Positions 6,206 to 6,500 of a stretch of 6,500 nt of DNA are shown here, piece by piece. A program made the translations under genes and the position numbers. Every line of letters begins with the position of its first letter. The first letter of the stretch is position 1. Origin of the DNA: Bacteroidales bacterium (GTDB taxonomy: Bacteria > Bacteroidota > Bacteroidia > Bacteroidales > P3); assembly GCA_016281475.1 (NCBI GenBank), contig JAEEIS010000130.1, positions 1 to 6,500 of the forward strand, given 5' to 3'. The notes under the pieces are model-generated. The model was not told where the DNA came from, did not search any database, and saw only the letters and a list, made by a program, of their open reading frames with translations.

Positions 6206-6500
6206 TGGAAAAAGAGAGCAAGATATTCGTTGCCGGCCATCGCGGAATGGTGGGCTCTGCAATTGTGCGTGAGCTGCAAAGGCAGGGATATTCCAATATC
6301 ATAGTCCGGACCCACCAGGAGCTGGATTTATGCCGTCAAGCAGATGTGGAGGCATTTTTTGCCGCAGAGCAGCCCGAATATGTATTTCTGGCAGCAGCCA
6401 GGGTGGGGGGGATAATGGCCAACCAGAAGGCTCCGGCCGATTTTATGTACGACAATATGGCCCTGGAGATGAACGTGATAAATGCGGCCTGGAAAAACGG
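6205..6500 (+). CDS. fcl: GDP-L-fucose synthase, N-terminal part (continues past the window)
   Basis: The first 98 codons of the 3,5-epimerase/4-reductase that turns GDP-4-keto-6-deoxy-mannose from Gmd into GDP-L-fucose with NADPH. The frame starts [20 protein letters not shown], where GHRGMVG (11-17) is the Rossmann nucleotide-binding loop exactly as in Fcl/WcaG. It is followed by the Fcl-typical LDL (residues 40-42), the strand-end VFLAAARVGGIMAN with its Ala-Ala-x-Val-Gly-Gly signature, and PADFMYDNMALEMNVINAA. The catalytic Ser-Tyr-Lys residues would lie beyond the window edge. ATG 6205 overlaps the gmd stop by one base, indicating translational coupling. gmd-fcl adjacency is the normal arrangement, so the window supports a complete GDP-mannose to GDP-fucose branch if the rest of the gene is intact. 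Confidence 0.95.
   Translation, partial: MEKESKIFVAGHRGMVGSAIVRELQRQGYSNIIVRTHQELDLCRQADVEAFFAAEQPEYVFLAAARVGGIMANQKAPADFMYDNMALEMNVINAAWKN

Noticed and set aside
5390..6262. Long - frame of 290 codons opposite gmd
   Set aside because: Shadow of a fully recognisable gmd gene on the + strand; no domain seen in the - translation.

Overview
The window looks like the 5' end of a surface-polysaccharide operon from a Bacteroidales-type bacterium (phylum Bacteroidota), with all genes on the + strand. The assignment rests on four things: a UpxY-type NusG paralogue as the first gene, a Bacteroidota-style OmpA-like outer-membrane protein, no convincing Shine-Dalgarno sequences before the starts, and tight head-to-tail packing of glycan genes. 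The species cannot be named from the sequence alone.

Layout. Positions 1-64 hold GC-rich hairpins and a T-run that look like the terminator of a gene lying before the window. Next come unusual T tracts, including 14 consecutive Ts at 70-83. Positions 84-359 form a leader of about 275 nt without a credible gene. It contains a weak promoter-like element and two RNA hairpin candidates, one followed by a T-run. Then come a UpxY-family antiterminator (360-905), a secreted OmpA-like protein (932-2248), a WbpD-like left-handed beta-helix N-acetyltransferase (2251-2820), a WbpE-like PLP aminotransferase (2807-3937), an atypical sugar transferase with a substituted N-terminal half (3934-5115), GDP-mannose 4,6-dehydratase (5117-6205) and the start of GDP-L-fucose synthase (6205 to beyond 6500). 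From 932 onward, adjacent genes overlap or are separated by only 1-2 nt, so they are almost certainly one transcript.

How the genes work together. UpxY would bind RNA polymerase in the leader and allow transcription through the long operon. WbpE and WbpD would perform the 3-amination and 3-N-acetylation steps of a UDP-2,3-diacetamido-2,3-dideoxy-glucuronate pathway; the earlier dehydrogenases are not in view. Gmd and Fcl would convert GDP-mannose to GDP-L-fucose. The sugar transferase would load the first sugar phosphate onto a lipid carrier. The product is inferred to be a capsule, O-antigen-like or protein-linked glycan containing fucose and a di-N-acetylated uronic acid.

Most worth following up: the sugar transferase, which keeps the Asp-Glu catalytic pair but lacks the usual N-terminal membrane hairpin and carries a methyltransferase-like region instead; the OmpA-like gene between the antiterminator and the biosynthetic genes; and the leader, with mutually exclusive hairpins and a long T tract.
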